Below, in pieces: positions 23,611-32,171 of a DNA stretch of 64,000 nt. Below the pieces are notes generated by a model. It was not told the origin of the DNA, ran no database searches, and was given only the letters and a program-made list of their open reading frames with translations. The stretch's first letter is position 1, and each line of letters opens with the position of its first letter. The stretch is from a virus. Position numbers and translations under genes: made by a program. Location: the IMG/VR virus record IMGVR_UViG_3300044815_000115, positions 39,320-103,319 of that record; one strand, written 5' to 3'.

Positions 23611-23805
23611 TTGCTCGCCTGTCACGCCTGGCTCCGCACCGACTGGCTGGTCCGTGCCGGCTTCACCCTCGAGACCACCGCGGACGGCGGCCGCTGGGCT
23701 GTGCGTGACGGGCGCCGATTCGATCTCGACCCGGGGTGCGCGTGCGGGCAGGACGTCTGCCCGCCGCACCCGATCACCTATCTGAGCCTCAAGGAGGCGG
23801 CATGA
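23611..23805 (+). CDS. small Cys-rich hypothetical protein
   Basis: 64 residues with a TTG start. RRFDLDPGCACGQDVCPPHP is a compact Cys/His site; aromatic strand-rich N-terminus. Unknown function. Confidence 0.5.
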   Translation: MLACHAWLRTDWLVRAGFTLETTADGGRWAVRDGRRFDLDPGCACGQDVCPPHPITYLSLKEAA

Positions 23806-24224
23806 CCGACACGACACCATCGCTGGCGTTACTGCGTCGCCAGGTCGCTGCCCTGCTGTCGGAGATCGACACCGCGACACTGCCCCGCCCCGACAAGCTG
23901 AACGGCCGCGCCACGAAGAAGCCCGGCTGCGAGTGGAAGCCGCGCAAGGGCTGGTCGGTGTTCACGATCGAGAACGGCGACAGTGCCGGCATGGTGTACC
24001 TCGACCACGAGTGCGACGACATCGACTACCGCTGGGGCGAGCCGGGCGACTGGGAGTCCCTGCGCATCGAGGACGCCCGCGCGATTGGCCTTGCGTTCCT
24101 GGCTGCCGCCGCGCGGGCTGAGGAGTTGTTCGTCGGCGTGACCCGCCTACCAGAGCGGCAGCCAGTCGACGGCGAGCAGGACGGCGAGGCTGCGCAGGTG
24201 CGCGAGTTCAGGAGCCGCAGATGA
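23802..24224 (+). CDS. hypothetical protein
   Basis: 140 residues from ATG 23802 (ATGA overlap). Contains CEWKPRKGWSVFTIENGDSAG and a DDIDYRWGEPG stretch. No family recognised. Confidence 0.5.
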   Translation: MTDTTPSLALLRRQVAALLSEIDTATLPRPDKLNGRATKKPGCEWKPRKGWSVFTIENGDSAGMVYLDHECDDIDYRWGEPGDWESLRIEDARAIGLAFLAAAARAEELFVGVTRLPERQPVDGEQDGEAAQVREFRSRR

Positions 24225-25003
24225 CCACGGAGCACACCTTCACGGCCCTGCGCGCCCACGAGCGCACCACCGCAGCCCTGATGGCCGACCCGCAGATCGT
24301 CGGGGATCTTCTCCTCGTCGGGCTGTGGCTGTCCCGCGCCGTCCACCTGCAGGAGCCCGCGCCGGGTGAAGGCGGCTGGTCGATGCGGGACATGGCCGCC
24401 GACCTGTTCCCGCCGTGCACCCCGCTTCCGGTGGGGTCGTTCAACGGCGTCCCCGACCGACCCGACCCGGACCTGAACCTGCGGCGGATCCGAGAGGTCG
24501 TCAAGAACGACGTCCGCCGGTACGACCCGTGGGCCGACCTGCCCGCTGGTAGACCCAAGACCACCCCGTGCGCCGGCCCGGCCGCACGCAAGCCGGTGTG
24601 CGGGAAGCCCGCGTACACGTGGTCAATGGTCACCGACCCCGCCACGGGACGGCGGCGGATGCTCGGTGCGTGCCGTAGACACATCGACTGGTACTGGCAG
24701 GAACGGGACGCGAACCGGGCTGCGTGCGAGGCTGTGGCGGTTCCGCGCCCACCGGCGAACACCGGCGGGAACCTGGCCCGGCACATCGACGCGATTGACT
24801 GGCCGGCGCTGTGGGGGGTGTTGGACCCGGAGTGGACGGCACCGCCGGAGTGCGACTCGTGGGTGCGTCCGAAGCTCAAGCTGCTGACGGGTGATCTCGA
24901 CGCCCGGCAGGCTGGGCTGGCCGAGAAGCCACGGGCTCCCCGTCCGAGGTTCGGGGTCATCGACGGCGCGATGTCGTCCGAGTCCGCACTGGCGCTTTCG
25001 TGA
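24221..25003 (+). CDS. actinophage-type hypothetical protein
   Basis: 260 residues, ATGA overlap. Central PCAGPAARKPVCGKPAYTWS, then LGACRRHIDW, is a Cys-x-Cys...Cys-x-x-H site found in a recurrent actinophage protein family without known role. The N-terminal third is helical. Confidence 0.55.
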   Translation: MTTEHTFTALRAHERTTAALMADPQIVGDLLLVGLWLSRAVHLQEPAPGEGGWSMRDMAADLFPPCTPLPVGSFNGVPDRPDPDLNLRRIREVVKNDVRRYDPWADLPAGRPKTTPCAGPAARKPVCGKPAYTWSMVTDPATGRRRMLGACRRHIDWYWQERDANRAACEAVAVPRPPANTGGNLARHIDAIDWPALWGVLDPEWTAPPECDSWVRPKLKLLTGDLDARQAGLAEKPRAPRPRFGVIDGAMSSESALALS

Positions 25004-25269
25004 CCGCCTGGCCCACGGTGACAGCGACCGGCCGCCATCCGGCGGGTGCGTTCTCCGCAGGCGTGCCGCAGCGGACACGAATCAGGCGCCGAGCAGCGAA
25101 CTACAGCCCTGTACTTCCGGCCGCAATGTTGTCGCTGGCCTGCGGAAACGGCACCGTTGACAACGTTGGGGGCGCCCGTTCGGTGGAAGCAATGGGCCTC
25201 TGGATAGCCATGCCCACCCGGCCGTCCGGGTTCCCCCACCAGCCCGTGTACCGGCCGGGCACGGTCTGA
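25000..25269 (+). CDS. hypothetical protein
   Basis: 89 residues from GTG 25000. Basic, low-complexity; no domain recognised. Its stop is directly followed by the next ATG. Weaker coding evidence than neighbours. Confidence 0.4.
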   Translation: MTAWPTVTATGRHPAGAFSAGVPQRTRIRRRAANYSPVLPAAMLSLACGNGTVDNVGGARSVEAMGLWIAMPTRPSGFPHQPVYRPGTV

Positions 25270-25491
25270 ATGTTCCCCGACCCGACCCCGATACCCCGCG
25301 CCCGCTGCGAGGACTGCGGGACGCTGGCGCGCGTGGATCGTATGGTCCACGGCCTGGGGTCGAAGTGTGCCCGCGACGCTGGCCTGATCGTGTCAACACC
25401 CCGGCTGCGCACGGACGCGCAGACTGGCCCGGACCTGTTGGACCTGCTCGACGACGAACCGGAGGATCACTGTGACGGATGGGATCGGTGA
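25270..25491 (+). CDS. zinc-finger protein, DUF6011-like
   Basis: 73 residues. RCEDCGTLARVDRMVHGLGSKCAR fits the small treble-clef pattern (CxxC...GLGxxC) of DUF6011-like proteins; the C-terminus is acidic. Function unknown. Confidence 0.6.
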   Translation: MFPDPTPIPRARCEDCGTLARVDRMVHGLGSKCARDAGLIVSTPRLRTDAQTGPDLLDLLDDEPEDHCDGWDR

Positions 25492-25933
25492 CCCGTCAAC
25501 CCCTGAGGGCCGACTGCTCGGCGAGGCGGTCCGCGCAAGTGGCCGTTCCGTCAGGGCCTTCGCCCGTGAGTCGGGTATCAGCGACACCCGCTGGCGTCAC
25601 ATTGTCGCGGGCTGGCAGTCGGCGCCTGGTGGGGGCCGCACCGATGCTCACGCCACGGCGGCCACTCTTGCCCGGATGGCATTCGTTGCCGGCGTCACTG
25701 AGCAGCAGTTGGAGGAGGCCGGGCGGGCGGATGCGGCGGTGAGGCTGGCGGAACTCCGGGCCGTATCGGACAGGGGAACCGGCGGCCCGACCGCGTTCGA
25801 AGATCTGGAACTGATCTTCAGTTCATCACTGTCGGCCGAGCGGAAGTTGACGGTGATCCGGATGGTGTTGCAGCTGCATGCGGAGATTGAGGGCCAGTTG
25901 CCGCCCGGCGGCGGGCAGGATGTGCAGCCGTGA
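25472..25933 (+). CDS. Xre-like HTH protein
   Basis: 153 residues from GTG 25472. LGEAVRASGRSVRAFARESGISDTRWRHIVAGW is a helix-turn-helix with the Xre spacing, followed by a helical regulatory tail (AEHEAR absent; ends ERKLTVIRMVLQLH). A phage regulator candidate. Confidence 0.6.
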   Translation: MTDGIGDPSTPEGRLLGEAVRASGRSVRAFARESGISDTRWRHIVAGWQSAPGGGRTDAHATAATLARMAFVAGVTEQQLEEAGRADAAVRLAELRAVSDRGTGGPTAFEDLELIFSSSLSAERKLTVIRMVLQLHAEIEGQLPPGGGQDVQP

Positions 25934-26343
25934 CCGAGCCGCCCGAGCACCGCGTCTGCCGTACCAAGACCACACCGGAGCGCCGGGGTGTCGAGTCCGC
26001 GCTGAACGAGTGGCGGCTCGGGGACTCCAACTGGCGCAACGTCTACATCGGCACCCGGCATGTCGGCGTGATCTGGGAGTCCGGACTGCCCGCGCTGGTC
26101 ATCGCGGCGATGAACGGTGACCCGGATCGTGATGAGCGGCTGCGGCATGCCGGGGCGGTCGGGGCGGCCCGTGACATCGAAGCGGAGCTGCAGACCCATT
26201 TCGACCTGACCGGCGATCCGGGTGTCCGGGAGGCTGCGGCTGTCGTGCGGGCGTACGTCGCGCGGGGCTTCCAGCGGCACGCAGAGCCTCCAGAGTGGCC
26301 CGGTGGGCACACGGGTACCCCCGAACCGCCACAGACGCTCTGA
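25930..26343 (+). CDS. hypothetical protein
   Basis: 137 residues from GTG 25930. Contains NWRNVYIGTRHVGVIWES and a helical C-terminal half. Nothing recognised. Last gene before a 112-base gap. Confidence 0.5.
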   Translation: MTEPPEHRVCRTKTTPERRGVESALNEWRLGDSNWRNVYIGTRHVGVIWESGLPALVIAAMNGDPDRDERLRHAGAVGAARDIEAELQTHFDLTGDPGVREAAAVVRAYVARGFQRHAEPPEWPGGHTGTPEPPQTL

Positions 26344-26392
26344 ACGGGTTCGGCGGGTCAGCCGGTTGAACGATCGGCGTGCGGTCTCCGAT

Positions 26393-26425
26393 GTGGCAGG
26401 CTGTGACCTCGTTGCGTGGCAGGCT
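26393..26425 (+). repeat. direct repeat in an early gap
   Basis: GTGGCAGGCT occurs at 26393-26402 and 26416-26425, 23 bases apart, in the gap before the gene at 26456. A TACACT hexamer sits at 26448-26453. May be a regulator site; weak. Confidence 0.3.
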
Positions 26426-26455
26426 CGCATGTGGCCTGACCTGCGGATACACTAA

Positions 26456-27043
26456 ATGGACCTGGGGGTGAATGTGGAACTACTCGACCGAATCACGGCC
26501 GCGATCGACGGCAGATGCCCGTGCGGCGCCGAACCGCGCGACGGGTCCGCGTACTGCTCGTACGACTGCGAACCGACCCACGTCTCGATCCACACCGATC
26601 AGCGGGAGGTCGGCGAGTACGCCACCCCGATGCGGTGGCGGCCCGACCTCGTCACGGCGGCCGACGACACCGACCTGACCCTGCTCAGCTCGGAGACGTT
26701 CTACACCGGTCGCTTCCACGCCCAACTCTTCCAGCGGGGCGAACTGGTCCGCGGTGCCATCGTCTGGCACCTGCGTTTGGACGACGGGTATCGCTTCGTC
26801 GGCGTCGACATGGACACAACTGGGACGCCTGCCGAGTTGTCCGACCGCATCGACGGTAGGTGGGCGGCGCTCGAACGGGAACTCGGCAACAGCCGGCACG
26901 TCGAAGCCGATCCGTGGGCGGACGTCATGCGCGATGTCGGCGAGCAGATCGACCGGCAGATCAACCCCCGCTTCCACTGGTACTGGCCCGCATCTGCGCC
27001 GGTCGGCACCCCGGCAAGCCTCCGGATCATCCTGACCGCATAG
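26456..27043 (+). CDS. hypothetical protein
   Basis: 195 residues from ATG 26456; GTG codons at 26468 and 26474 have a better purine stretch (GGGGG) and are alternatives. CPCGAEPRDGSAYCSYDC gives an N-terminal zinc-like site, then an alpha/beta body with many Trp residues. No function recognised. Confidence 0.5.
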   Translation: MDLGVNVELLDRITAAIDGRCPCGAEPRDGSAYCSYDCEPTHVSIHTDQREVGEYATPMRWRPDLVTAADDTDLTLLSSETFYTGRFHAQLFQRGELVRGAIVWHLRLDDGYRFVGVDMDTTGTPAELSDRIDGRWAALERELGNSRHVEADPWADVMRDVGEQIDRQINPRFHWYWPASAPVGTPASLRIILTA

Positions 27044-27050
27044 ACGGGAA

Positions 27051-27080
27051 GGCGGCGCCGGAACACACCCCGACGCCGCC
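27051..27080 (+). terminator. possible stem-loop terminator
   Basis: GGCGGCG (27051-27057) pairs with CGCCGCC (27074-27080) just after the stop of the upstream gene. No T-run. Modest support. Confidence 0.35.
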
Positions 27081-27169
27081 GAACAGTCGCCCATCCTCCA
27101 CCGCGCTCGAAGTTGCCGCCTCGATCGCTGGCCAGCAAGGTACACGACCAGCGCATTCAGGGGTGGACC

Positions 27170-27961
27170 ATGCACGAAGACACGCGAACCTGCCTCAACG
27201 GCATCCGCTGCAAAGCGTACGAACCGGTCGGCAAACACGCCTGCCCCACCAGCGACCCGCTCTGCTACGCCTGCCTCGACGCCGCCGGACGCGACATTCG
27301 GCCCCTCGTCTACGACTATTTGGACCTCGCCCAACTCCACGAGGCCACCTTGTCGCAGGCCATCACCGAAAAGGCGTCGGGCAGCAAAGAGAAACAGATG
27401 CTGCTCGTCGGCCACGTCGAAGCGTTGCAGGCCGAGATGGTGCACGTGGCCACCACCTGGGAGTACGAGGTGCGGGTCGCCGCGCACCTGTCCGACCCCA
27501 CCGCACCCGTCCCTGTCGCGGACTGGCACACCACCCTCAGCAAACCCCCACCCCCGGCGAAGATGCGCGGCGGTGCCCAACTGCAGCGGGCGGTGAACGT
27601 CCTCAGCTCGCACCTGCGGGTCCTGTCACTGATCCCCGCCACCGCGGTCTGCCCGACCGGGGTCGAGGACGACCCGGTCGACGTGACCGGCTGGGAGGCA
27701 GTCCTGCAGCTTCAAGGGCTGCACCGGAGCGCACGCGCCAGGCTCGGGCGCACCCGGCGGATCCTGTCGCTGCACGGCACCTGTCCGAACAAGACCTGCA
27801 CCGCCCAGGCCCTGTACCGGCTCGAGCCGCAGGACTTCAAAGACGAGCCGCCCGTCTGGTGCGACACCTGCAAGGCGTCCCGGCTGTACTCCGACTACGA
27901 ATGGTTCATGGTCCATCTCACCTGGCCGGAGAGTGCAGAGACAGAGGAGGTCGCAGCGTGA
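27170..27961 (+). CDS. zinc-binding hypothetical protein
   Basis: 263 residues from ATG 27170 (an in-frame ATG at 27113 is possible). N-terminal CLNGIRCKAYE and CPTSDPLCYACLD, and C-terminal CPNKTCTAQALY with CDTCKAS, make two zinc ribbons bracketing a helical core. This pair of ribbons resembles a common actinophage protein of unknown role. Coupled to the HTH gene at 27958. Confidence 0.6.
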   Translation: MHEDTRTCLNGIRCKAYEPVGKHACPTSDPLCYACLDAAGRDIRPLVYDYLDLAQLHEATLSQAITEKASGSKEKQMLLVGHVEALQAEMVHVATTWEYEVRVAAHLSDPTAPVPVADWHTTLSKPPPPAKMRGGAQLQRAVNVLSSHLRVLSLIPATAVCPTGVEDDPVDVTGWEAVLQLQGLHRSARARLGRTRRILSLHGTCPNKTCTAQALYRLEPQDFKDEPPVWCDTCKASRLYSDYEWFMVHLTWPESAETEEVAA

Positions 27962-28389
27962 ACCCGGAGATCGACAAACAGCCGCGCTCGAACCGTGCCA
28001 AGTGGCCGCACTCGGGAGACACCCCGCTCCAGAGGGCGCGGAGGATTGTCGGCGCCTACCGTGCCCGGCTCAAAGCGATCGCGCCGGATGCCTGCGCTGA
28101 CGTCGACGCGACGATGCGTGCGTTCGGCGAAACCTGGATGCTTGAGCAGTTGGTGACGACAGACGCAAAATCGATGGTGACGACAGCCGACGCGGCCGAG
28201 CTTGCCGGCGTCGACGTGGAAACCATCCGGCAGTGGCGCCGTCGCGGCTACATCTCCCGGGCCGGCGCGAGAGGGAAGCTCGAGACGCGGGGCCTGAGTC
28301 GCGACGGGCGGCCGATGTTCCTTGCTTCAGAGGTGCTCGAGATTGCGGCGACGACACGCGAGAGGAGACTTCGGCGGCGCGTTGCTTGA
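27958..28389 (+). CDS. MerR/excisionase-type HTH protein
   Basis: 143 residues from GTG 27958. TTADAAELAGVDVETIRQWRRRGYISRAG, then DGRPMFLASEVLEIAATTRERR, is the MerR-like winged HTH with a recognition helix followed by the wing. The N-terminal helical part may dimerise. In phages such proteins serve as excisionase, late activator or terminase-linked regulators; it precedes the late region. Confidence 0.65.
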   Translation: MNPEIDKQPRSNRAKWPHSGDTPLQRARRIVGAYRARLKAIAPDACADVDATMRAFGETWMLEQLVTTDAKSMVTTADAAELAGVDVETIRQWRRRGYISRAGARGKLETRGLSRDGRPMFLASEVLEIAATTRERRLRRRVA

Positions 28390-28414
28390 TCCTGTCGGAT
28401 GGGTTCTGTACCGT
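28386..28414 (+). promoter_or_regulatory. candidate promoter of the T5orf172 gene
   Basis: TTGATC (28386-28391), 17 bases, TACCGT (28409-28414), overlapping the upstream stop codon and about 90 bases before the GTG at 28503. Confidence 0.4.
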
Positions 28415-28502
28415 GTGCATCACCAAGGGACGAATCCGCCCGGCGCGTCGAGTATCCCGTATTGAATCCCAGGTCAGAGCCCATTCGATGAGGTAATGGG
28501 AC

Positions 28503-29135
28503 GTGACTGAAACCCCCGGCCGCAACAAGCCATCCCGGTCCGCAACCTGTGTTCGACCCCAGGCCCGCGGCGTCTGCGGCAAGCCCGTCCCCGACGATGC
28601 CCCGATCCCCATGTGCATGCCTCATCTGGCGCAAGCCTGGGAGTTCTGCGGCAACGCGGTCAGCCGCGAACGTTACGACAGGTCCAGCGACCCCCAGGAG
28701 CTTGCCGAGCGCTGGGACGACTTCCTCCGGCTCTCCAGGGAGGGCCTGGGCGAGCGAGACGCCATGCTCGCCGGACTCGCTGCGGACGCCGAGGTCGATG
28801 ACATGGATTCGGTCGTTTACTACCTGAAGTTCGCCGACCGGATCAAGATCGGCTTTTCACGAAACCTCGGACAGCGACTCCTCGCCATCCCTCACGACGA
28901 GTTGCTCACCGTCGAACCGGGAGCCCGACTCGTCGAGGCGCGGCGCCACCGACAATTCGCGGAACACCGCATCGTCGGCGAGTGGTTCGCTGCGGCGCCC
29001 GTCCTGCTCGAGCACGTTGAGATGCTTCGCCTGAAACACGCCGATCGTGAGCAATGGCGTGAGAAGGCGCAGCAAGCTTTTGCCAGACTTGAGCACAGCG
29101 AAGGCGATGCTGAAGTACTCGCCTTGTTGAAGTGA
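28503..29135 (+). CDS. T5orf172 (GIY-YIG superfamily) protein
   Basis: 210 residues from GTG 28503. The C-terminal half, VYYLKFADRIKIGFSRNLGQRLLAI then VEARRHRQFAEHRIVGEWFA, is the T5orf172 pattern, in which the GIY-YIG fold is reduced to Y..K.G.S..l..R and an E at the end. N-terminal CGKPV and MCMPHL may bind zinc. It has its own promoter-like site and a true terminator, so it behaves like an independent moron gene. Nuclease or DNA-binding role not settled. Confidence 0.75.
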   Translation: MTETPGRNKPSRSATCVRPQARGVCGKPVPDDAPIPMCMPHLAQAWEFCGNAVSRERYDRSSDPQELAERWDDFLRLSREGLGERDAMLAGLAADAEVDDMDSVVYYLKFADRIKIGFSRNLGQRLLAIPHDELLTVEPGARLVEARRHRQFAEHRIVGEWFAAAPVLLEHVEMLRLKHADREQWREKAQQAFARLEHSEGDAEVLALLK

Positions 29136-29140
29136 CCCAT

Positions 29141-29171
29141 GCCCGCCGAGCAGCAGCTCAGGCGGGCTTTT
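29141..29171 (+). terminator. intrinsic terminator
   Basis: GCCCGCC (29141-29147) pairs with GGCGGGC (29161-29167) with GAG/CTC extension inside, followed by TTTT (29168-29171), starting six bases after the stop at 29135. This is one of the few terminators here with a T-run. Confidence 0.8.
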
Positions 29172-29192
29172 CGCATTCCGGGGGTAGACCCT

Positions 29193-29612
29193 GTGAAGCG
29201 TGGCGTGTGGCTGCACCGCGGCCTGGCGATCCTGTTCGTGCTGCTGGCCATCCCCGCTGTCCTGTGGTGGAAGCAGAGCATCCTGTTCGTGATCCTGTTG
29301 TCGCTGGCCACGCAGGTTTCCACTGAATTCGGGGCAGCCGCGGCAGCCGACGATCGGGAAGTCGCCGACCGCCTCGACCGGATCGAGCACCGGCTGACCG
29401 CGCTCCTCGAACGTGAAGGGCCGGCGATGTCCGACGAGATGCCGTTCAGCCTCGACTGGCTCGCCGGTGCCGCCGCCAAGGTTCGCCCTCTCGCCGTGTG
29501 CGAGGACGGCCACCTGGTGGTTCAGGGCCGGACCCATTGGTCCCCGGTCCGTTTCTCGCCCGACCTCAAGGCCCTGTACTGCCGTGTGACCACACACGAG
29601 GAGTCCACGTGA
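29193..29612 (+). CDS. membrane protein with two helices
   Basis: 139 residues from GTG 29193, chosen because the upstream ATG 29139 lies inside the terminator. Residues about 9-25 (GLAILFVLLAIPAVLWW) and 28-41 (SILFVILLSLATQV) are hydrophobic; a coiled region (EVADRLDRIEHRL) and a soluble C-terminal domain follow. Unknown function; precedes the late operon. Confidence 0.5.
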   Translation: MKRGVWLHRGLAILFVLLAIPAVLWWKQSILFVILLSLATQVSTEFGAAAAADDREVADRLDRIEHRLTALLEREGPAMSDEMPFSLDWLAGAAAKVRPLAVCEDGHLVVQGRTHWSPVRFSPDLKALYCRVTTHEEST

Positions 29613-29953
29613 CCGCACCGAACCCGAGCCTGCCAGCGCTGATCCGGCACTGGCTGGGAACCGACCGTATCCCCCACTTGGAGGCCGCCATGGCTACAGC
29701 AGCCGAGCAGATCAACACCCTGTCGACGAAGGTCGACGGCATCTCCGCCGTCGTCGCCGACGTCCACGCCGACTACAGCGCCCTCGTCGCCGCGATGCAG
29801 GCGGATCGGGAGAACCTGTCCGCGTCTGGTCAGGCCGCCCTCGACGCCGCCAACGCGAAGCTGGACGACGCGTCCGCGAAGCTCGCCGACCTGGATGTGG
29901 CCGTCGGCGACGCGGACGGCTCCGACACCCCGCCGGCCGAGCCGACTGCTTGA
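29609..29953 (+). CDS. helical coiled-coil protein
   Basis: 114 residues from GTG 29609; ATG 29690 has a far better ribosome site (TTGGAGG at 29678-29684) and may be the true start, giving 87 residues. The C-terminal part is a long Ala/Asp helix (ALDAANAKLDDASAKLADLD) with an acidic tail. Similar small actinophage proteins are known without assigned role. Confidence 0.5.
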   Translation: MTAPNPSLPALIRHWLGTDRIPHLEAAMATAAEQINTLSTKVDGISAVVADVHADYSALVAAMQADRENLSASGQAALDAANAKLDDASAKLADLDVAVGDADGSDTPPAEPTA

Positions 29954-30012
29954 TCCGTGGATGGCGTGCGGGCCGTGCTGCTGCGAACGCCGCGGCCCGC
30001 GCCGTCCACGGA
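29954..30012 (+). terminator. long stem-loop before the late genes
   Basis: TCCGTGGA-T-GGCG (from 29954) pairs with CGCC-G-TCCACGGA (ending 30012), closing a GCGGGCC/GGCCCGC inner stem; about 19 pairs with two small bulges. It directly follows the stop at 29953. Probably a terminator that isolates the late promoter. Confidence 0.55.
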
Positions 30013-30116
30013 GAGTGACGCCGATTCTGGCAGCCTGGCCTAGTTGATCTCCATTCGCGGGTCCGACACCGGCAGCCAACTACTAAGCGTGAGCACGCTG
30101 GGCAAGGGGGTGGTCC

Positions 30117-30674
30117 GTGGTCACGACAGGCCGAGGTCACGGGAACCAGCCCCGATCCGGCCGCGGACGCTTCGTCAAGAGCCTCGAAACGGCCAAGCGA
30201 GACGCCGAGGCGGCCCAACTCCGCGCCGAGGGCAAGACTTACGACCAGATCGCCGAAGCGCTCGACTTCAGTGACCGGTCGCTGGCCCGTCGATCTGTCG
30301 AACGCGCCCTCGCGGCAACCGTCCGCGAGCCTGCCGACGAGCTCCGTCAGCTCGAGCTGATCCGCCTCGACGCTCTCTGGGTCGAAGCCGTCAAGGTCAT
30401 GACCACCGAGCACATCACCGTCAACAACGGACGCGTGATCGAAGTCGACGGGGTGCCACTCAAGGACGACGGCCCGACCCTGTCCGCCATCGACCGCCTC
30501 CTGAAGATCATGGAACGGCGGGCGAAGCTGGTCGGACTCGACTCGGCCACGAAGGTCGAGGTGTTGAGTGTCGACGCCCTCGATCGCGAAATCGCCAAGC
30601 TCACCGCAGAGCTTGGCGGAGCTGAAGCTGATGAAGCTTCGGCAGTTGAAGGAACTCAAACAACGGAAAGCTGA
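30117..30674 (+). CDS. terminase small subunit-like protein
   Basis: 185 residues from GTG 30117. RAEGKTYDQIAEALDFSDRSLARRSVERAL is a DNA-binding HTH near residues 35-66, followed by helices and an acidic tail. Size, HTH and position directly before the large subunit match phage small terminases, which recognise packaging sites and stimulate the large subunit. The tail overlaps the large-subunit start. Confidence 0.7.
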   Translation: MVTTGRGHGNQPRSGRGRFVKSLETAKRDAEAAQLRAEGKTYDQIAEALDFSDRSLARRSVERALAATVREPADELRQLELIRLDALWVEAVKVMTTEHITVNNGRVIEVDGVPLKDDGPTLSAIDRLLKIMERRAKLVGLDSATKVEVLSVDALDREIAKLTAELGGAEADEASAVEGTQTTES

Positions 30675-32148
30675 ACGGGATCGCAAACTCGCGGCAATCG
30701 AGGCCAGTCGGTACGTCCGCGACCCGGCGGGTTGGGTTCAGGACAAGCTGTCCGAGCATCTGTGGAGCAAACAGCGAGAGATCGCCGAGTCGGTCCGGGA
30801 CAACCGGTACACCGCTGTCCAGTCTTGCCATGACGCCGGCAAGAGCTTTTGCGCCTCGCGCCTAGTCGCGTGGTGGCTCTCGGTCCACCCCGATGGGGAC
30901 GCGTTCGCAGTCACGACCGCGCCGACCGCGGCTCAGGTTTCGGCGATCCTGTGGCGTGAGATCCGTCGGGCGCACCGCAAGGGCGGCCTGCCCGGCTACA
31001 CCACCCAGGGTGCCGTCCCGGAGTGGAAGCTTGCCGACGGTGAGCTGATCGGCTACGGCCGCAAGCCCGCCGACGAGGACCAAGCCGCATTCCAGGGCAT
31101 CCACGCCCTGCACCCGCTCATCGTCGTCGACGAAGCCGGCGGCGTACCCAAGAACCTGTTCGACGCCGTGGACGCGCTGGCCACCAACGAGAACGCCCGC
31201 GTGCTTGCGATCGGCAACCCCGATGCGCCCTCCAGTCACTTCGCCAGCGTCTGCAAGCCCGGCTCCGGGTGGAACGTCATCCGGATCGACGGGCTGCAGA
31301 CCCCGAACATGACCGCTGAGGCGCTCGCCGAACTTCCTGAACTGGCGGACCTGTTCGCGCGGCTCGGTCTCGAGCCCGTCGACGAGGACGTGCCGGACAA
31401 CCTTCGGCCGCTGCTCCTTTCACCGCTGTGGGTGGCCGAGCGGATCCACCGCTGGGGTGTCGAGTCGCCGATCTTCACGGCGAAGGTCCGCGGCGAGTTC
31501 CCCGACATCGGCGAGGACGTCCTCATCCCACCGTCGTGGATCCGTGCCGCGCAGGAACGCACGCTGGACCCGGGGCCGTGGTCGGTACTGGGCGTGGACG
31601 TAGCCCGTTTCGGCTCGGACCGATCCGTATTCATGCTGCGTCGAGGGTCGGTCGCCCGCATGGTTGGCGACCACTCCAAGCAGGCGACGACCGTAACCAC
31701 CGGCCAGGTCATCGCGGCGAAGCGTGAATATGGCGTGGATGAGATCCGCGTTGACGGCGTCGGCGTCGGCGGCGGTGTTGTCGATCAGCTTCTCGAGCAG
31801 GGGCATGACGTCGTCGACATGCAAGCGGGTGGCGCCGCCATCGACAGTGAGCATTTCCTGAACGCCCGGGCTGAGTGGTACTGGGCACTGCGGGAACGGC
31901 TCGAGGCCGGCGACATGGATCTCGACCCAGCTGACGATGAACTCGCTGCCCAACTGGGCGCGATCAAGTACAAGTTCACGTCTCGCGGGCAGATCCAGAT
32001 TGAAAGCAAAGTCGATTCGAAAAAGAGAGGGCTTCCCTCACCGGACCGCGCTGACGCGTTGATGCTGACGGCTGGCAGGGTCGCACCACCCGATGACGTC
32101 GTCGAGGACGCTGAACACGACGAGTACACCATCGGCGCCGCGTACTGA
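30631..32148 (+). CDS. terminase large subunit
   Basis: 505 residues from ATG 30631 (a GTG at 30568 is possible upstream). ATPase motor: P-loop-like SCHDAGKSF (Lys71) and Walker B PLIVVDEAGG (Asp167, Glu168). C-terminal RNase H-like nuclease: LGVDVARFGSDRS, VDGVGVGGGV and the late RADALMLTAG Asp. It drives DNA into the prohead and cuts concatemers. Confidence 0.9.
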   Translation: MKLRQLKELKQRKAERDRKLAAIEASRYVRDPAGWVQDKLSEHLWSKQREIAESVRDNRYTAVQSCHDAGKSFCASRLVAWWLSVHPDGDAFAVTTAPTAAQVSAILWREIRRAHRKGGLPGYTTQGAVPEWKLADGELIGYGRKPADEDQAAFQGIHALHPLIVVDEAGGVPKNLFDAVDALATNENARVLAIGNPDAPSSHFASVCKPGSGWNVIRIDGLQTPNMTAEALAELPELADLFARLGLEPVDEDVPDNLRPLLLSPLWVAERIHRWGVESPIFTAKVRGEFPDIGEDVLIPPSWIRAAQERTLDPGPWSVLGVDVARFGSDRSVFMLRRGSVARMVGDHSKQATTVTTGQVIAAKREYGVDEIRVDGVGVGGGVVDQLLEQGHDVVDMQAGGAAIDSEHFLNARAEWYWALRERLEAGDMDLDPADDELAAQLGAIKYKFTSRGQIQIESKVDSKKRGLPSPDRADALMLTAGRVAPPDDVVEDAEHDEYTIGAAY

Positions 32149-32171
32149 CAGAGGGAACCGGGGGTACCTCG

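Noticed and set aside
29954-30116. cos or pac site upstream of the terminase genes
   Set aside because: Only the long stem-loop is evident; no repeats or end sequence could be identified from sequence alone.
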